The notes: generated from the sequence alone by a model not told the origin. 64,000 nt of DNA from Priestia aryabhattai (GCF_023715685.1 NZ_JAMBOQ010000004.1:186001-250000); one strand, 5' to 3'; positions 8,878 through 18,784 are shown, numbered from the stretch's first letter. Numbers and translations are program-made.

Positions 8878-10254
8878 TTATTTGACATCTTGCTCGTGAT
8901 AAAGATGAGGAGCTTTAAATGTTGCTCTCTTTTTAACTGAAGAACCTTGATGGTCGGGACGAGCACGATCGTAAATAGCTGTTCCAACAATCTCAGCCAC
9001 ATCTTGAAGTTTTTCTTTGCTTATTTTATCAAGGGTATCTTCAGGCGTATGATACCAAGGTTCAGACGGACTGTGAATAAATAGAACGGACGGTATTCCT
9101 GCCTCTGCAAATGGAACGTGATCACTGCGGCCGCCAGCTTGGAATGGCGTAGGTTCCCCATTTAATCTTGTACTTGAAGCTTGAGCTAATTCTGTGACAA
9201 GGTTTGGTGTTCCATCAGCTGTATTCATCACCAAATCTCCCGCATCTCGACTTCCTACCATGTCTAAATTAAACATTCCAACAATATGATTTTTCTCATC
9301 TTCAGATAGCTCACTAACATAATGCTCGGATCCTAGTAAGCCTACTTCTTCAGCTCCGAATGTAACAAATCGCAGTTCTGTATCAGTAGGAAGAGCTTTA
9401 AATACACGAGCTAATTCAAGCACCATTGCTGTTCCAGAAGCATCGTCATTTGCCCCAGGCGCCCCGGCCACAGAATCATGATGAGCACCTACTACAATAA
9501 TATCATTTGTTCCTTTTTTCTTAAAAGTAGAAGATTTAGTGGCGGTTACATTATAAGATGTTCGCTCACTTACGACAGCTCCTTCAATTTTTACTGTACC
9601 TGAAGGCTTTTCGCCTTTTTGAATAGAAGTAAGAATTCTTTCACCTTCTTCTTTGGTAACAGCAAGAGACGGGATGTAGTTATCATTAGCGCCGCCAAGC
9701 GTTCCGTTTAGCTCACCGTCTGTATTGTTAAAAATAATGACTGCTGCAGCACCTTTTTCAGCAGCATTTAATACCTTTTCACCAAAAGTAATAGAGCCTC
9801 GCTGAACTAATACAATTTTACCTTTCACATCTTTGTTTGCCAAATTATCTTTTGTACCCAGCTCTCCATCTACAATTTCAGCTGTAACATTTCCATTGGT
9901 GCTATAAGTAAAAGTTGTTGGAGAGTAGCTTGTACCGTTCACGCTTAGTGAAAAACTAGCTGCTGGCGTGTAACCGGTAAATGTAAAAGATTCTACTGCG
10001 CTTTGATAGCCTATTTTAGACAAACACTTTTGAACAAATGTAGCAGCTTCAAGTTCAGATTCAGTCCCTGCCACACGAGGTTTTTTTGAGAGATACGCAA
10101 TGTCTTGATAAATTTTCTCAGCATTGACTTTTTTCCATACTTTTTGTTCGGAATTTTGATTGTGAGAAGCATTTGCAGAAGTAGAAGCTTGTACACTTGT
10201 AAAAGATAGAGTCAAACTTGTTGCTACAGCCAAAGAAATCACGGTTTTTTTCAT
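8878..10254 (-). CDS. Secreted M28 zinc aminopeptidase with PA domain (YwaD-like)
   Basis: Extracellular di-zinc aminopeptidase of family M28. 458 aa: signal peptide to about VQA (residue 24), protease-associated PA domain at about 120-240, M28 domain 260-450. Metal ligands are visible as AHHDS, GANDDASG, GAEEVG (catalytic Glu plus ligand), LDMVGS and WYHTPEDT. Start ATG 10254 follows AGGGGAATTTTA; an upstream frame extension lacks a binding site and signal. Length and domain order match B. subtilis YwaD (about 455 aa), which degrades peptides from the N terminus. All active-site residues are present. Confidence 0.9.
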   Translation of the reverse strand: MKKTVISLAVATSLTLSFTSVQASTSANASHNQNSEQKVWKKVNAEKIYQDIAYLSKKPRVAGTESELEAATFVQKCLSKIGYQSAVESFTFTGYTPAASFSLSVNGTSYSPTTFTYSTNGNVTAEIVDGELGTKDNLANKDVKGKIVLVQRGSITFGEKVLNAAEKGAAAVIIFNNTDGELNGTLGGANDNYIPSLAVTKEEGERILTSIQKGEKPSGTVKIEGAVVSERTSYNVTATKSSTFKKKGTNDIIVVGAHHDSVAGAPGANDDASGTAMVLELARVFKALPTDTELRFVTFGAEEVGLLGSEHYVSELSEDEKNHIVGMFNLDMVGSRDAGDLVMNTADGTPNLVTELAQASSTRLNGEPTPFQAGGRSDHVPFAEAGIPSVLFIHSPSEPWYHTPEDTLDKISKEKLQDVAEIVGTAIYDRARPDHQGSSVKKRATFKAPHLYHEQDVK

Positions 10255-10579
10255 TAAAATTCCCCTAAATTTATCGATATAGTTGACACTACTCGAATTT
10301 ATAATATTAAGAAAATACAAAAAAGAGTATTATTACCTAAATGTTCCAGATTATTCCGTATCTAAATTCCTATTTTGATAGAGAAAATAATTCAATTAAA
10401 ATGAAAATATGGAAACAAATAAAGGGGATAAAAGAAACTGTGTCAAAAGTAATAAAAAAAGGTATTAGATAAGAATAAAAAAATAAGGTAAACTAGTTTA
10501 AAAGTAAGAAGAATCTTCAGAACTTAATTGATGAGACATAGAGGGTGTTAACGTAAAAAACAAAGGCTGGTGGGAAATA

Positions 10580-11863
10580 TTGATAAAAAATAGGGAGGGT
10601 GTACGAAAAGCAGTGGCGATAGCAGGTCTTCTGCTTGTAGGGGTGTACATCGTCTTTCAAACAATGGCATTTTTTAAAGGAGCATACGCTCTTAGCAGTT
10701 TAATAAAAGATATTTTACTAGTGGGCATAACGGCTGGCACAATTTATTTACTTCATAAGCGTTCGTTTCATACACAGGTGTCTGATGAACAGTATCAGCT
10801 TGCTACATTAATAAACTCAATGCCAGATTTTATTTGTTTTAAAGATGGAGCTGGCAAATGGGTGGCGGTGAACGATTTTGGAAGAGAACTTTATCATTTA
10901 AAGGGTATTGATTACAAAGGTAAAACAGATGCAGAACTTGGGGAGCTTGTGCCTTTCTTTCAAGCCGCTTTCTTACACTGTATTTCATCGGATGAAGAAG
11001 CTTGGATAAAAAAGGAAAAAGTACGCACGGAAGAAGCATTTGAAATACCGAACGGTGACGTCAAAACATTTGATGTTATTAAAATACCTGTATTTTTTGA
11101 TGATGGCTCAAGAAAAGCTCTTATTACGATTGGACGAGATATTACTCAGCAAAAGCTTGCAGAAGCGCTTCTGATAAAAAAGGAAAAGCTGTCTGTAGTA
11201 GGCGAATTAGCTGCTGGAATTGCTCATGAAATTAGAAATCCACTTACGAGTATTAAAGGGTTTGTTCAGCTCATGAAAGAAACAGACCGATCCGCGATAG
11301 GGTATGCTAATATCATGCTTGATGAGCTGGAACGAATTAATGGTATTGTCAGTGAAATGCTCCTTTTGTCAAAGCCTGAAAGTGAACATTTTCGCGTGTT
11401 TTCTCTTACAGAAGCGGTTAAGTATGTAATGAGTTTAACTTCCCATGAAGCTTTATTGAAAAACATTGACTTCCTATACGATGAACAAACACAAAACGCT
11501 AGTGTGTATGGAAATAAAAATCACCTTATTCAAGTATTACTTAATGTTTTTAAAAATGCAATCGAAGCCATGGATAAGCCTGGAAATATTTATATTACAA
11601 TCAAAACAGCGCATGATGATCATATTTGTATAGAAGTTAGAGATGAAGGAGTAGGAATTTCTACAGACCGCCTAGAACATATAGGAGAACCGTTTTTTAC
11701 TTTAAAAGAAAAAGGAATGGGGCTTGGATTAACAATCAGCTCCAAAATTATTCATGATCATCACGGTACCCTGCAGATTGAGAGTGAACAGAAAAAAGGG
11801 ACGATTGTTAAAATTGGACTGCCTCTGTATGTCAAAGATACGGCCGTTTTCGCAAGTAAATGA
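10580..11863 (+). CDS. PAS-domain sensor histidine kinase (sporulation-kinase type)
   Basis: Membrane sensor kinase of 427 aa. Two membrane helices (about residues 10-30 and 40-58), one PAS domain (about 75-195, with TIGRDITQQK at its end), HisKA domain with AGIAHEIRNPLTSIKGF (phospho-acceptor His216), and a HATPase domain with N-box NVFKNAIEAM, DEGVGIS and GMGLGLTIS. The HisKA sequence is of the Kin type that feeds the Spo0F phosphorelay in Bacillus, so a role in sporulation initiation is plausible. TTG 10580 has GGTGGGAAATA upstream. No response regulator gene is adjacent, as is usual for orphan Kin proteins. Confidence 0.82.
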   Translation: MIKNREGVRKAVAIAGLLLVGVYIVFQTMAFFKGAYALSSLIKDILLVGITAGTIYLLHKRSFHTQVSDEQYQLATLINSMPDFICFKDGAGKWVAVNDFGRELYHLKGIDYKGKTDAELGELVPFFQAAFLHCISSDEEAWIKKEKVRTEEAFEIPNGDVKTFDVIKIPVFFDDGSRKALITIGRDITQQKLAEALLIKKEKLSVVGELAAGIAHEIRNPLTSIKGFVQLMKETDRSAIGYANIMLDELERINGIVSEMLLLSKPESEHFRVFSLTEAVKYVMSLTSHEALLKNIDFLYDEQTQNASVYGNKNHLIQVLLNVFKNAIEAMDKPGNIYITIKTAHDDHICIEVRDEGVGISTDRLEHIGEPFFTLKEKGMGLGLTISSKIIHDHHGTLQIESEQKKGTIVKIGLPLYVKDTAVFASK

Positions 11864-11967
11864 AATGTTGTAAACGAAAAGTAATGAAAACGTCATCCAT
11901 TTCTTATTGCTAAACGCAGCCGTACATGATGTAATAAAAGAAACGAACATGTCAGGAAGGTAGCAAA

Positions 11968-12336
11968 ATGAGACGTGCAGATCAAAAAATTATATTACCG
12001 TATACACCGGAAAATTTAAGAATGCTATTGCTTCAAGTATGTGACGGAGAAAATCCGTTTTCCCATCAAGACCTTGCTTATTGGTGTGATAAATATACTC
12101 TCCATTATTACGAGTACGAAGCGGATGAAACGCAGTGGATGAATGATATGCAGCGGGCAGACAATAGGCAAGACCTAGCTAAATCCTATGCTATTGCTAA
12201 AGATATTGGCTGGCAGTGGTACTTTTATATGGCTAGAGGAACGACTCTATCTGATATTCAATATGTTGAGCTTCACGAACTAGAATTACCTAGACATTTG
12301 TTTGTAAAATGGCTAAATGAATTATATGAAATGTAA
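11968..12336 (+). CDS. Conserved-looking hypothetical protein
   Basis: 122 aa, ATG preceded by AGGAAGGTAGCAAA. Soluble, acidic and unusually rich in Tyr and Trp (for example WCDKYTLHYYEYEADETQW and GWQWYFYMARG). No signal peptide or known motif. Good binding site, independent terminator and codon use like its neighbours argue that it is real. Function unknown. Confidence 0.65.
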   Translation: MRRADQKIILPYTPENLRMLLLQVCDGENPFSHQDLAYWCDKYTLHYYEYEADETQWMNDMQRADNRQDLAKSYAIAKDIGWQWYFYMARGTTLSDIQYVELHELELPRHLFVKWLNELYEM

Positions 12337-12433
12337 TCGTATATATAAATGTAGTACATCCGATGTGACGAAAAAAAGACTATCTCTGATAACGGAGCAA
12401 AAGAACACTGGAGTACATACAAGAGTAAAGTAG

Positions 12434-12461
12434 AAAGCTAAGGAAAATCCTTAGCTTTTTT
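12434..12461 (+). terminator. Terminator before tcyP
   Basis: Perfect 11-bp stem AAAGCTAAGGA/TCCTTAGCTTT with loop AAA and following T-run. Confidence 0.88.
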
Positions 12462-12517
12462 TATTTTGTTAAGATTATTCGAAAAAAACTGTCTTTTGGA
12501 AAAACTATAAAACCTAG

Positions 12518-12553
12518 TTGACTTATTGGTATTGTTATATTATAAGTAATATA
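12518..12553 (+). promoter_or_regulatory. tcyP promoter with overlapping palindromic operator
   Basis: TTGACT (12518-12523), 17-bp spacer, TATAAG (12541-12546). A 7-bp inverted repeat TATATTA-taag-TAATATA (12536-12553) covers the -10 box. TcyP in B. subtilis is repressed by the cysteine-metabolism regulator CymR, so this repeat is a candidate repressor site; the factor is inferred, not seen. Confidence 0.6.
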
Positions 12554-12590
12554 GACATAATTTATGGAGAAAATTACAGGGGGAACATCT

Positions 12591-13985
12591 ATGAATAACT
12601 TATTAGTCATTCTAAACATCCTTATTATGCTGGCATTGCTTGCAGGGCTGTTTATGATGCAGAAAAAACATGTATCATTTTCAAAGCGTGTGTTTACGGC
12701 GCTTGGACTAGGGATTATTTTTGGCTTTGCTCTTCAGTGGGTGTATGGTCCGACTCATCAAGTAACGATACTAACAGCCGATTGGTTTAGCATTGTAGGA
12801 AGCGGATATGTTAAGTTTCTTCAAATGATTGTCATGCCGCTTGTATTTGTATCGATTGTAGCGGCATTCACTCGTTTAAAATTAACGAGCAATATTGGAA
12901 AGATTAGTAGTTTAATTATTGGAATTTTGCTTGTCACAACAGCGATAGCAGCTGCTATTGGTATTTTTACAACGACGAGCTTTAATTTAGAATCTGTCCA
13001 AATCACAAAAGGGGAAGCTGAACTTCAGCGCGGAGAGGACTTAGAAAACAATTTATCTAGTTTAGAAGCAAAAACAATCCCGCAGCAAGTAGTAGAATTA
13101 TTACCAGCTAACCCGTTTCTTGATTTAACAGGCGCACGTTCAACTTCTACGATTGGCGTTGTCATCTTTGCGGCATTTGTTGGAATTGCGTATTTAGGTG
13201 TGAAGCGTAAAAAGGCTGAGGAAGCGGCGTTATTTTCAAAAATTATTGATACGCTTTATGCAATTGTAATGCGTGTAGTGACGCTAATTCTTCGTTTAAC
13301 TCCTTACGGGGTACTTGCAATTATGACAAAAACAGTAGCAACGAGTGATATTGATGCGATTGTTAAACTTGGAAAATTTGTTGTAGCATCATATGTCGCA
13401 TTGGCAGCTATGTTTATTGTTCACTTACTTATTCTAACAATCATAGGTGTAAATCCGATCACATACGTTAAGAAGGTATTTCCTGTATTGGCGTTTGCCT
13501 TTACTTCCCGTACAAGTGCTGGAGCATTGCCTTTGAACGTTAATACACAAACGAGACAGTTAGGGGTTCCAGAAGGAATTGCGAATTTTGCAGGTTCATT
13601 TGGTCTTACAATTGGTCAAAATGGATGCGCTGGAATATATCCAGCCATGTTAGCCGTTATGATTGCACCAACGGTAGGTATTGATCCCTTAACACCTTCA
13701 TTTATTTTCACGTTAATTGCCATTGTAGCAATTAGTTCGTTTGGCGTAGCAGGTGTTGGCGGAGGAGCTACATTTGCGGCTTTGCTTGTATTATCTTCTA
13801 TGAATTTGCCAGTAGCGCTAGCAGGATTATTAATTTCAGTAGAACCATTGATTGATATGGGGCGTACGGCGCTTAATGTAAGTGGAAGCATGACAGCCGG
13901 AGTCGTAACTAGTAAATTAACAAAAGAACTAGATACAAACGTATACAACGATCAAACAATCTCCCCTGAAACAGCAGAAGTGTAA
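12591..13985 (+). CDS. tcyP: L-cystine symporter TcyP
   Basis: Sodium:dicarboxylate-symporter-family (DAACS) transporter for L-cystine in the plasma membrane. 464 aa with about eight membrane helices plus re-entrant loops; hallmark regions include LQMIVMPLVFVSIVAAF, AFAFTSRTSAGALPLNV and NFAGSFGLTIGQNGCAGIYPA. Length and sequence correspond to B. subtilis TcyP (YhcL, 463 aa). ATG 12591 follows CAGGGGGAACATCT; the in-frame ATG at 12564 has no binding site. Together with the ABC importer at 47-50 kb, the window encodes two cystine-type uptake routes. Monocistronic. Confidence 0.92.
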   Translation: MNNLLVILNILIMLALLAGLFMMQKKHVSFSKRVFTALGLGIIFGFALQWVYGPTHQVTILTADWFSIVGSGYVKFLQMIVMPLVFVSIVAAFTRLKLTSNIGKISSLIIGILLVTTAIAAAIGIFTTTSFNLESVQITKGEAELQRGEDLENNLSSLEAKTIPQQVVELLPANPFLDLTGARSTSTIGVVIFAAFVGIAYLGVKRKKAEEAALFSKIIDTLYAIVMRVVTLILRLTPYGVLAIMTKTVATSDIDAIVKLGKFVVASYVALAAMFIVHLLILTIIGVNPITYVKKVFPVLAFAFTSRTSAGALPLNVNTQTRQLGVPEGIANFAGSFGLTIGQNGCAGIYPAMLAVMIAPTVGIDPLTPSFIFTLIAIVAISSFGVAGVGGGATFAALLVLSSMNLPVALAGLLISVEPLIDMGRTALNVSGSMTAGVVTSKLTKELDTNVYNDQTISPETAEV

Positions 13986-13997
13986 AAGAGATGGGGC

Positions 13998-14034
13998 ATC
14001 CATAGTTAACATTGTTAACTATGGATTTTTTTTC
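13998..14034 (+). terminator. Terminator of tcyP
   Basis: Perfect 13-bp stem (13998-14010 with 14014-14026) around loop ATT, followed by eight T. Confidence 0.92.
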
Positions 14035-14065
14035 TTTATTCACATAAAATAGGAAAAAATACTTA

Positions 14066-14079
14066 TGATAACGCTTTCA
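14066..14079 (+). promoter_or_regulatory. cre (CcpA) site upstream of pullulanase gene
   Basis: TGATAACGCTTTCA, the reverse complement of TGAAAGCGTTATCA, a full match to the catabolite-responsive-element consensus. It lies 55 bp before the start codon and overlaps a weak possible -10 (TATGAT, 14064-14069), so CcpA binding should repress the gene during growth on glucose. Confidence 0.8.
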
Positions 14080-14133
14080 AAAAAGGTTATAGTGAAAAAT
14101 GTGTACGTACTCTATTTTACGGGAGGGTTTTCA

Positions 14134-17046
14134 TTGAAACGTAGTTGGATTAAATATGCAATGGTACTGACGGCTTTACTCTTACTAGTAAGCTCTTTTT
14201 TTAGCCCATTTATGCAATCGTTTGCATCTTCGGCAGACGCAACAAAAATCACGATTCACTATCAGCCTGCTTCAAACGATACAAAGGAATGGGGATTATG
14301 GATTTTTCCTGAAGGCGGAGAAGGGAAGCCTTACGCATTTACAGGAGAAGATCAATTTGGAAAAGTAGCGGAAGTTGAATTACCCGGTACTTATGACAAA
14401 GTAGGTTTTATTGTTCGAACAGAGTCGTGGGAAAAAGATGGAGGAGACCACTTCATTTCAGTGGAGAACGGTGAAGGAGAAGTATGGGTGAAAAGCGGAG
14501 ATGAACATACATATACGTCTCCTCCTGACGGTGAATACCGAGATTTACCGAAGTTTGATAAAGTAAACGTTACCTTAAATTATCATCGGTATGACGGAGA
14601 TTACAGCGGGTGGAACATTTGGACATGGCCAGGTGATGAAAAAGAAGGCAAGCAAATCGAATTTACGGAAGACACGAATTTTGGGAAGAGAGCAACTTAC
14701 ACAATTAACAGTGAAACTGGTAATTTATTTGACAAAATTGGTTTTATTGTACGCCATTCTACTAGTGACAACGATTGGGAAAATAAAGACGGAGGAGACC
14801 GCCTTATTACCAAGATTGGTAAAGATGGAAATGTAGAAGTATGGATTGTTCAAGGGCAAAATCGAATTTATTATGATAGAGCTAGAGTAGATGTCACTCG
14901 GAAAATCACGAAAGCGACTATGGATACATTTAATCAAATTACCTTAGAAACAAACGTACCGTTTGACTCTTCTAAGAGCTTAGGAGACATTGAAATTGAC
15001 GGAGCTCACATTGAGAAAGTGATACCTTGTAAAGATGGAGGAGACTCTGTTACTACTAAGGTTAAAATCATAACAAAACAGCCTCTGGACGTTACAAAAA
15101 CGTATAGAGTTAAGCAAAAAGGATACGGATCAGCTGAGGTAGTCAATGGAAATGTCGTTCGCACGAAAGAATTTGATGAAAAGTATGCGTATAGCGGAAA
15201 TGATTTAGGAAACACATATTCTAAGAAACAAACAAATTTTCGCGTATGGGCTCCAACCGCAAGCGAAGCAAAGCTAGTGACTTATTCGTCATGGAACTCG
15301 AAAGCTGTAAAAGAAATTTCTATGACTAAAAGTGAAAAAGGAACGTGGAAAGCGGAGTTAAAAGGAAATCAAGATGAACTAATTTATACGTACAAAGTAA
15401 AAATTGGGAACAGCTGGAACGAAGCGGTTGATCCATATGTACGAGCAACAACAGTGAATGGAGATCGTGGAGTTGTCGTAGATTTGGCTAAGACAAACCC
15501 GAGAAAGTGGAGTACGAATAAGCCGAAATTTAAAAATCCAGAAGATGCGATTATCTATGAACTGCACGTACGAGATTTATCGTCTCAAAAAGAGAGCGGT
15601 ATCAAAAATAAAGGAAAATATTTAGGCGTAGCGGAGTGGAATACGCAAGGACCAAATGGAGTAAAAACAGGACTCAGTTATATTAAAGACTTAGGTGTAA
15701 CGCATGTTCAGTTCCTGCCTATTTATGATTATCGTACGGTGGACGAAACCAAATTAAACGAGCCGCAGTTTAACTGGGGATACGATCCGAAAAATTATAA
15801 CGTCCCAGAAGGTTCCTATTCAACAAACCCATATAATCCTAAGACTAGAATTATTGAGCTCAAACAAATGATTCAAACGCTTCATGACAAGCAGCTTCGT
15901 ATGGTAATGGACGTTGTCTATAATCATGTGTATGCAGTGAGTGAGCATAGCTTTGATAAATTAGTTCCAGGCTACTACTTCCGTTATAAAGAAGATGGAA
16001 CTCTATCCAACGGAACGGGTGTTGGAAACGACACGGCTTCTGAACGGAAAATGGTTCGGAAGTTTATTGTAGATTCTGTTACTTATTGGGCAAAAGAGTA
16101 CCATATTGACGGGTTTCGATTTGATTTAATGGGGATTCATGATACTAAGACAATGAATGAAGTGAGAAAGAGGTTAGATAAAATTGATCCTTCCATTATC
16201 GTACTAGGAGAGGGCTGGGATCTAGGAACCGAGCTTGATGCTAAGCTAAAAGCTAACCAGAAAAACGCTCAGGATATGAAGCGCATAGCTCACTTTAATG
16301 ACGGTATGCGAGATGGTCTTAAAGGCAGCGTGTTTTTTGATCAGGAAAACGGATTTGTTAATGGAAAACAAGGACAAGAAAAGCTCATACAGCAAAGTAT
16401 AGCAGCTGGAATAGATTATGATCGTTCAACTGCCACGTATGAAGATCCAGATCAAGTTGTCACGTATGTAGAAGCACACGATAACCATACGTTATGGGAT
16501 AAACTTCAGCTGACGAACCCTGCTGACACGGAACAAACGAGAAAGCAAATGCATAAGCTTGCTTCTTCAATTATTTTAACATCCCAAGGAATTAACTTTA
16601 TACATGCAGGTCAAGAGTTTATGAGAACAAAAGGCGGAGATCATAACAGCTATCAGTCTCCCGATTCTGTCAATCAGTTAGATTGGAAGCGCCGAGCAGC
16701 TTTCAGCCAAGAAGTAGATTATATGAAGGGACTTATTGCGCTTCGAAAGCAATATTCGTCATTTAGAATGACGAGTGCACAAGCCATTCATCAAAATTTA
16801 CGCTTTGTTGATGCACCAGCAAACGTAGTAGGTTATACGTTAAATGCTAAAGCCAATAAAGATAAAGCAAACGAAATAATGGTGATTCATAATGCAAATA
16901 AACAAGCTCAACCGGTTCATCTGCCTTCTAACAGAACGTGGAGATTACTTGTTGACGGTGAGCAGGCGGGAACAAAAACGCTTCGTACGGTGAAAGGAAA
17001 CATAGTAAGCGTTGCGCCTCTTTCGACATTTGTACTAGTAAGATAA
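14134..17046 (+). CDS. pulA: Secreted type I pullulanase
   Basis: Extracellular GH13 debranching enzyme that cleaves alpha-1,6 bonds of pullulan and starch. 970 aa: signal peptide (residues 1 to about 35), two tandem CBM41 starch-binding domains (about 38-135 and 145-240, both containing a GGDxxI motif), a linker domain, CBM48 (NFRVWAPTASEAKLV, near 370), then the barrel. Catalytic regions: DVVYNH, GFRFDLMG (nucleophile Asp664), GEGWD (acid/base Glu693), VEAHDNH (Asp783), plus the pullulanase signature NWGYDPKNYNVPEGSYS. TTG 14134 follows ACGGGAGGGTTTTCA; the upstream ATG at 14065 lacks a site and lies on the cre. Intact. Confidence 0.93.
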   Translation: MKRSWIKYAMVLTALLLLVSSFFSPFMQSFASSADATKITIHYQPASNDTKEWGLWIFPEGGEGKPYAFTGEDQFGKVAEVELPGTYDKVGFIVRTESWEKDGGDHFISVENGEGEVWVKSGDEHTYTSPPDGEYRDLPKFDKVNVTLNYHRYDGDYSGWNIWTWPGDEKEGKQIEFTEDTNFGKRATYTINSETGNLFDKIGFIVRHSTSDNDWENKDGGDRLITKIGKDGNVEVWIVQGQNRIYYDRARVDVTRKITKATMDTFNQITLETNVPFDSSKSLGDIEIDGAHIEKVIPCKDGGDSVTTKVKIITKQPLDVTKTYRVKQKGYGSAEVVNGNVVRTKEFDEKYAYSGNDLGNTYSKKQTNFRVWAPTASEAKLVTYSSWNSKAVKEISMTKSEKGTWKAELKGNQDELIYTYKVKIGNSWNEAVDPYVRATTVNGDRGVVVDLAKTNPRKWSTNKPKFKNPEDAIIYELHVRDLSSQKESGIKNKGKYLGVAEWNTQGPNGVKTGLSYIKDLGVTHVQFLPIYDYRTVDETKLNEPQFNWGYDPKNYNVPEGSYSTNPYNPKTRIIELKQMIQTLHDKQLRMVMDVVYNHVYAVSEHSFDKLVPGYYFRYKEDGTLSNGTGVGNDTASERKMVRKFIVDSVTYWAKEYHIDGFRFDLMGIHDTKTMNEVRKRLDKIDPSIIVLGEGWDLGTELDAKLKANQKNAQDMKRIAHFNDGMRDGLKGSVFFDQENGFVNGKQGQEKLIQQSIAAGIDYDRSTATYEDPDQVVTYVEAHDNHTLWDKLQLTNPADTEQTRKQMHKLASSIILTSQGINFIHAGQEFMRTKGGDHNSYQSPDSVNQLDWKRRAAFSQEVDYMKGLIALRKQYSSFRMTSAQAIHQNLRFVDAPANVVGYTLNAKANKDKANEIMVIHNANKQAQPVHLPSNRTWRLLVDGEQAGTKTLRTVKGNIVSVAPLSTFVLVR

Positions 17047-17101
17047 GTTTTAAATAACTAGAATACATGTAGAAAAATTCAGAATATTGTATGCAAAATT
17101 G

Positions 17102-17149
17102 TTGATTTTACTAGATAACATGGTAAAATATTCATTGTTAGCGTTTTCG
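17102..17149 (+). promoter_or_regulatory. dhaS promoter with possible downstream cre
   Basis: TTGATT (17102-17107), 16-bp spacer, TAAAAT (17124-17129). Just downstream, TGTTAGCGTTTTCG (17136-17149) resembles a cre site with a mismatch at the last base; its position around the transcription start fits repression. Confidence 0.55.
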
Positions 17150-17174
17150 AAATTAGTGGGGAGGTATGTATTTG

Positions 17175-18668
17175 ATGCGAAATCTTGGAGCGAAAAAAGT
17201 TGAAATGAGTCCGAAAGTAGTGGAGTTTTTAAAAGGAGTTAAACAGCTATACATTAACGGTGAGTGGGTAGACTCTGTTTCAGGAAAAACGTTTGAAACG
17301 GTGAATCCAGCAACGGGTGAAAGGTTGGCAGATGTAGCTGAAGCAAATCCAGAGGATATTGATCGTGCCGTGAGAGCGGCTAGAGAAGCATTCGATCACG
17401 GACCTTGGACAAAGATGTCAGCAGCTGAAAGAAGCCGACTCATTTATAAATTAGCTGATTTAATGGAAACACATCAGTTGGAACTTGCGCAGCTTGAAAC
17501 GCTTGATAACGGAAAACCAATTCGTGAAACATCAAATGCAGACATTCCATTAGCAATTGAACATTTCCGCTACTTTGCTGGGTGGTCAACTAAAATGGTT
17601 GGACAAACTATTCCTGTGCAAGGAGCGTATTTTAACTATACGAGATATGAACCAGTAGGAGTTGTTGGCCAAATTATTCCGTGGAACTTCCCGCTTTTAA
17701 TGGCCGCTTGGAAGCTCGGAGCTGCTTTGGCAACTGGATGTACAATTGTGCTCAAGCCAGCAGAACAAACGCCGCTTTCTGCACTTTACTTAGCTCGACT
17801 AGCCGATGAAGCTGGGTTCCCAAAAGGCGTATTAAATATTGTGCCAGGCTACGGGAAAACAGCAGGTGAGCCGCTCGTTCATCATGATCTCGTGGATAAA
17901 ATTGCTTTTACGGGATCTACTGCTGTCGGAAAAGCAATTATGAAACAAGCTAGCGACTCCTTAAAGCGTGTGACGTTAGAGCTTGGAGGGAAATCACCAA
18001 ACATTATCCTGCCGGATGCAGACTTAACAAAAGCAGTTCCTGGTGCGCTTTCAGGTATTATGTTTAATCAGGGACAAGTATGTTGTGCTGGAAGTCGTCT
18101 GTATGTTCAAAAAAGCTTATATGATAATGTCGTAGCTGATTTAGTTTCTCAAACGAAATCTATTAAACAAGGGAATGGATTAGCAGATGAGACAACAATG
18201 GGCCCGCTTGTATCTGCGCAGCAGCAAAAACGAGTGAAAACCTATATTGATAAAGGAATTGAAGAAGGAGCGGAAGTACTCGCAGGAGGAAACATTCCAT
18301 TTGATCAAGGCTATTTCGTAGAGCCGACTATCTTTGCAGATGTCGATCATTCTATGACGATTGCTCGTGAAGAAATCTTCGGTCCGGTTGTAGCTGCTAT
18401 GCCGTTTGACGATCTTGATGATTTGATTACCAAAGCAAATGATACAGCATATGGTCTAGCAGCAGGCGTCTGGACACAGGATTTAAAGAAAGCACACTAT
18501 ATTGCTCATGGTATTAAAGCGGGTACAGTTTGGGTGAACTGCTACAACGTATTTGATGCAGCAAGCCCGTTTGGAGGTTATAAACAGTCAGGAATTGGTC
18601 GTGAAATGGGAAGCTATGCGCTTGATAATTACACTGAAGTTAAAAGCGTATGGATTAATATGGAATAA
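17175..18668 (+). CDS. dhaS: NAD-dependent aldehyde dehydrogenase (DhaS-like)
   Basis: Class 1/2 aldehyde dehydrogenase oxidising aldehydes to acids with NAD(P). About 497 aa. Motifs: IPWNFPLLMAAWKLGAAL (cofactor site), FTGSTAVG, LELGGKSPN (general base Glu269), FNQGQVCCAGSR (nucleophile Cys303) and a C-terminal FGGYKQSGIGREMG. Similar throughout to B. subtilis DhaS. ATG 17175 is favoured over ATG 17166 because GGGGAGGT ends at 17165. Followed by a terminator, then by the P450-like gene, so the two are probably separate units. Substrate unknown. Confidence 0.9.
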   Translation: MRNLGAKKVEMSPKVVEFLKGVKQLYINGEWVDSVSGKTFETVNPATGERLADVAEANPEDIDRAVRAAREAFDHGPWTKMSAAERSRLIYKLADLMETHQLELAQLETLDNGKPIRETSNADIPLAIEHFRYFAGWSTKMVGQTIPVQGAYFNYTRYEPVGVVGQIIPWNFPLLMAAWKLGAALATGCTIVLKPAEQTPLSALYLARLADEAGFPKGVLNIVPGYGKTAGEPLVHHDLVDKIAFTGSTAVGKAIMKQASDSLKRVTLELGGKSPNIILPDADLTKAVPGALSGIMFNQGQVCCAGSRLYVQKSLYDNVVADLVSQTKSIKQGNGLADETTMGPLVSAQQQKRVKTYIDKGIEEGAEVLAGGNIPFDQGYFVEPTIFADVDHSMTIAREEIFGPVVAAMPFDDLDDLITKANDTAYGLAAGVWTQDLKKAHYIAHGIKAGTVWVNCYNVFDAASPFGGYKQSGIGREMGSYALDNYTEVKSVWINME

Positions 18669-18712
18669 TAAGTAAGTTTTTTTGTGAAAATCAATAGCAT
18701 ATCTTTGTGTGA

Positions 18713-18745
18713 AAAAGAGTAGTCTTTAGTGGACTACTCTTTTAT
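18713..18745 (+). terminator. Terminator of dhaS
   Basis: Perfect 12-bp stem AAAAGAGTAGTC/GACTACTCTTTT with a 7-nt loop. Confidence 0.88.
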
Positions 18746-18784
18746 TTGTTTAAGTCCCGCATTTTCAGAAAAGGAGTGATAACA

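Noticed and set aside
18746..18784. Upstream extension of the P450-like ORF
   Set aside because: It runs through the dhaS terminator region and the AAAGGAG site of the TTG at 18785.
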